From a bacterium (GTDB lineage: Bacteria > Electryoneota > Electryoneia > Electryoneales > Electryoneaceae): a stretch of DNA of 35,290 nucleotides. Each line of letters opens with the position of its first letter. Within the stretch, counting starts at the first letter, position 1. Both the position numbers and the translations under genes were made by a program. The notes under the pieces were generated by a model that saw nothing but the letters and a program-made list of their open reading frames with translations, ran no database searches and was not told where the DNA came from. The stretch is taken from assembly GCA_028278125.1 (NCBI GenBank), contig JANQEY010000315.1, positions 1 to 35,290 on the forward strand, in the 5' to 3' direction. Shown piece by piece: positions 32,629 through 35,290 of this stretch.

Positions 32629-33642
32629 ATGGCTGCATTGACAACAATTGACAGGCTTTCCGGACAGAGGAAAGCAGCGATTTTTCTCGTCTCCATCGGC
32701 ACAAAAGCCGCAGCGGAAGTTTACTCACATCTCTCAGAAGAAGAAGTCGAGATGATTTCCGAGGAGATCGCACGTTTAGACAGTATTCCCAGCCATCTGT
32801 TGAATGATGTAAATAATGAATTCTACCAGATGGTTCTTGCACAGAAATATATTGCCGCAGGTGGTATATCTTTCGCCCAGGAAGCATTGATAGAAGCCCT
32901 TGGTGAACAGAAGGCGATGGAGATTATCAAGCGTGTTCAAATGGCATTGGAGGTGAAAGGATTTAACGTCCTCCAGAATGTTGATACAAACCAGTTGCTT
33001 GCATTCCTTCAGAAAGAACACCCCCAAACAATTGCCCTGGTACTCAGCCAGTTAAATCCAATCATGGCGGCCAACGTCCTTACAGAACTGCCCCCTAACA
33101 GCCAGGTAGATGTTATGTACCGTCTTGCCCAGATGGAACGGGTAAGTCCGGAAACCATTGCGGCTGTTGAAAACGTACTTGAAAGCAGGATTGACTTTGA
33201 TGCCAGCGCTTCAAAACTGGGTGGTGTGCAGCAGGTCGCGGATATTCTCAACATGGTCGGTCAACGGTTTGAGAAAAATATTCTCGCCGGTATCGCCAAA
33301 GAAAATCCTGATATTGCCAGTGAGATTAAGAACCTGATGTTTGTCTTCGAGGATTGTATCAATCTCGATGATCGTTCCATTCAGAAGATCCTGCGCGAGG
33401 TTGATAATAAGGAACTGGCTATGGCGTTGAAGACTGCCAGTGAGGAACTGAAGTCGAAGATGCTGACAAACATGTCTGCACGCGCCGCGGAAATGATTGA
33501 AGAAGAACTACAATACATGGGACCAGTAAGGCTGCGTGAAGTTGAAGAGGTACAACAACGGGTCATTGACATAATTCGCCGTCTTGAGGAAGAGGGTCAG
33601 ATTGTAATTGCCGCCGGTGCCGGTGACGACCAGATGGTATAG
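32629..33642 (+). CDS. fliG: Flagellar motor switch protein FliG
   Basis: 337 residues, typical. FliG sits on the cytoplasmic face of the M-ring and carries the torque-generating contacts with the stator and the CheY-sensitive switch. The N-terminal LSGQRKAAIFLVSIGTKAAAEVYSHL region binds FliF. The middle domain shows KEHPQTIALVLSQL (EHPQ motif near 125-128), and the C-terminal domain holds the charged helix with DDRSIQKILREVD and MLTNMSARAAEMIEEEL, the stator-binding surface. Confidence 0.96.
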   Translation: MAALTTIDRLSGQRKAAIFLVSIGTKAAAEVYSHLSEEEVEMISEEIARLDSIPSHLLNDVNNEFYQMVLAQKYIAAGGISFAQEALIEALGEQKAMEIIKRVQMALEVKGFNVLQNVDTNQLLAFLQKEHPQTIALVLSQLNPIMAANVLTELPPNSQVDVMYRLAQMERVSPETIAAVENVLESRIDFDASASKLGGVQQVADILNMVGQRFEKNILAGIAKENPDIASEIKNLMFVFEDCINLDDRSIQKILREVDNKELAMALKTASEELKSKMLTNMSARAAEMIEEELQYMGPVRLREVEEVQQRVIDIIRRLEEEGQIVIAAGAGDDQMV

Positions 33643-33668
33643 AACATTTACTGTAAAAGAATTGATTG

Positions 33669-34490
33669 ATGTTTGATTCTGATGAAGTGAAAAGATTACG
33701 TCGTACTCGCTCACGAATATTACGTGGGCCTTTTACAGTTGAAGCTCAACCTGGTGAATCAAAAGGAGAGAAAACACCACAGGGAGTTAAAAGCGGTTAT
33801 ATAGACCTCAATTATCAAAAAAATGCGAAAAAAGTATCCTTCAGCTATAACACGGACAAATACGGCGGTAAAAGCGGTGAAACCTTCAAGGAATTGACAG
33901 AACGTCACGAGAATGAAATTGCTAAGCTGAAAAAGCATTTGGAAAATGTTCAAGAACAGGCTGAGAAGGAAAAGGAAAAAGTATACAGAAAAGGAAAAGC
34001 AGAGGGATACGAAGAGGGTATTGAAGCTGGTAGGGTGGAAGTTTCGGATCAAATGGAGCAGATTCGCGCTCTTTTGCAGACTACGATGGATTCAACCCGT
34101 GATTATTTCAGCAAGGTGGAAGACAGGTTGGCAGATTTTGCGATGATGATCGCGAAACGGGTAGTAGGAAATGCGGCTGATGCTTCCAGGGAAGTAGCAG
34201 TAGTGCTGGCTAAGGAGGTTATAAAACAGGCTGTTGATAAAAGTCAGATTGTTCTGCTTGTTAATCCGAACGACCTCGATTCCCTGAAGGAAGCCCGTGC
34301 TGACCTGATGAAAATTTCTGAAGGAATTGGTGATATAAAAGTAGAGAGAAGTGTAAATGTCCGTCCCGGGGGAGTGATCCTCGAAAGTAAAGGCGGATCA
34401 ATAGACGCGACGATCGATACCATGCTTGATGAAATTCACAAAGCCATGAAACCCGGCTACGAAAAAGGGGTTGCTGGAGAGGAGAATTAG
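33669..34490 (+). CDS. fliH: Flagellar assembly protein FliH
   Basis: 273 residues. FliH binds the FliI ATPase and connects it to the export gate. A basic N-terminal region is followed by a long coiled coil (about 75-120) and a Gly-rich helix GKAEGYEEGIEAGR (about 115-128), the GxxxG-type repeat characteristic of FliH. The C-terminal half is the conserved export-apparatus domain (LADFAMMIAKRVVG...). I prefer ATG at 33669 to the TTG at 33666. The stop is one base before the fliI ATG. Confidence 0.88.
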   Translation: MFDSDEVKRLRRTRSRILRGPFTVEAQPGESKGEKTPQGVKSGYIDLNYQKNAKKVSFSYNTDKYGGKSGETFKELTERHENEIAKLKKHLENVQEQAEKEKEKVYRKGKAEGYEEGIEAGRVEVSDQMEQIRALLQTTMDSTRDYFSKVEDRLADFAMMIAKRVVGNAADASREVAVVLAKEVIKQAVDKSQIVLLVNPNDLDSLKEARADLMKISEGIGDIKVERSVNVRPGGVILESKGGSIDATIDTMLDEIHKAMKPGYEKGVAGEEN

Positions 34491-34491
34491 A

Positions 34492-35290
34492 ATGAAGCAG
34501 GTTTATTCTCCAGATCCGGCTAAAACTTTGGAACTTCACGAGATGCGACTGGATGAGTCAATCCCGGTCGTACCTCGAGGACGTGTTACACGGGTAATCG
34601 GACTGGTGATTGAATCGAATGGACCAGAAACCTCGATTGGCGAAGTTTGCGAAATACTAAACCAGGACGGCGAACGGAATGGCCTGGCTGAGGTTGTTGG
34701 ATTCCGTGAAAGCCATGTTTTGCTGATGCCTTTGGGGACAATTGATGGTATCAGGCGCGGAAGCATCGTAAGAAGTCTCAGAAAACCGTTTGTTGTTGGT
34801 GTTGGTTATGAACTGCTGGGTCGTGTTCTTGATGGACTTGGACGTCCCCTGGACAGTAATGGTCCAATTTCCGTCAGTTCTTATGTCCCGATTGTTGCCT
34901 CACCACCTCACCCGTTAAAACGAGAGCGGATTACAGAACCGCTGGCACTGGGTATCCGTTCGATTGACAGTCTTTTGACATGCGGGAAAGGTCAGCGGTT
35001 TGGCGTTTTTGCAGGCTCGGGTATTGGAAAAAGTGTTTTAATGGGTATGGTCGCCCGTAATACAGCTGCTGAAGTAAACGTAATCGCGCTGGTGGGTGAA
35101 CGTGGTCGTGAAGTAAGAGATTTCCTTGAGAAAGACCTGGGAGCTGAAGGATTAAAAAGAAGTGTGGTTGTATGTGTCACATCAGATAAACCAGCCCTTA
35201 TCCGTATTAAGGGAGCGATGCTGGCAACAGCGATTGCGGAATGGTTCCGTGATCAGGGCATGGACGTTATGCTGATGATGGATTCCATCA
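34492..35290 (+). CDS. fliI: Flagellum-specific ATP synthase FliI (3' partial)
   Basis: First 266 residues of a protein cut by the right edge; the full family length is about 440. FliI is the soluble hexameric ATPase that powers flagellar protein export, related to the F1 beta subunit. The N-terminal beta-barrel domain is followed by LLGRVLDGLGRPLD and PHPLKRERI, then Walker A AGSGIGKS at about 182-189, followed by ALVGERGREVRDFLEKDL and a partial Walker B region MLMMDSI at the edge. ATG 34492 overlaps no other gene and lies one base after the fliH stop; a ribosome binding site GGAGAG lies within the fliH end. Confidence 0.95.
   Translation, partial: MKQVYSPDPAKTLELHEMRLDESIPVVPRGRVTRVIGLVIESNGPETSIGEVCEILNQDGERNGLAEVVGFRESHVLLMPLGTIDGIRRGSIVRSLRKPFVVGVGYELLGRVLDGLGRPLDSNGPISVSSYVPIVASPPHPLKRERITEPLALGIRSIDSLLTCGKGQRFGVFAGSGIGKSVLMGMVARNTAAEVNVIALVGERGREVRDFLEKDLGAEGLKRSVVVCVTSDKPALIRIKGAMLATAIAEWFRDQGMDVMLMMDSI

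Overview
The window looks like chromosomal DNA from a Gram-negative, flagellated bacterium of the wider FCB assemblage (Fibrobacteres-Chlorobi-Bacteroidetes and related candidate phyla). Three things point there. A secreted beta-propeller protein ends in a type IX secretion (T9SS) type A sorting domain. There is an outer-membrane set: apolipoprotein N-acyltransferase, a PorV/PorQ-like barrel and a BamD-like lipoprotein. A flagellar basal-body operon is also present, although most Bacteroidetes lack flagella. I cannot name the phylum from the sequence alone; no rRNA or tRNA gene was seen.

Layout. 1-1141: 3' part of an MsbA-type ABC exporter. 1160-3637 (minus): the LVIVD-repeat secreted protein. 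3638-4526: a mostly non-coding stretch with a small doubtful minus-strand gene, a minus-strand terminator and a palindrome. 4527-10566: tatD, a methyltransferase, an FtsE/FtsX-like pair, then hrcA-grpE-dnaJ. 10731-14637: a ComEA-like helix-hairpin-helix protein, a membrane-anchored protein of unknown family, a PilM/GspL-like protein with an acidic linker, and rsmD. 14638-15181: a 544-bp gap with a minus-strand terminator, structured GC-rich DNA and a long inverted repeat. 15182-18278: yicC-gmk-rpoZ-coaBC. 18390-24561: family 4 uracil-DNA glycosylase, dnaB, bifunctional rel, ruvX and a Gfo/Idh/MocA oxidoreductase. 24554-29122: lnt, the PorV/PorQ-like barrel, a small membrane protein, bamD-like and nadD. 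29316-35290: flgB-flgC-(FlgM-like unknown)-fliE-fliF-fliG-fliH-fliI, with fliI cut by the window edge.

Most genes are tightly packed on the plus strand, with 1-11 bp overlaps typical of co-translated operons. The flagellar operon is preceded by a near-perfect sigma-54 (-24/-12) promoter, TGGCAC-N5-TTGCA, about 34 bp before the flgB start codon. The unknown protein between flgC and fliE carries a stretch resembling the sigma-28-binding part of FlgM, so the operon may encode its own anti-sigma factor.

No CRISPR array, prophage, insertion sequence or dedicated defence system was found. The least explained parts are the ComEA-like/PilM-like cluster, the FlgM-like gene, the two minus-strand terminator regions and a CoaBC protein without the usual decarboxylase cysteine.
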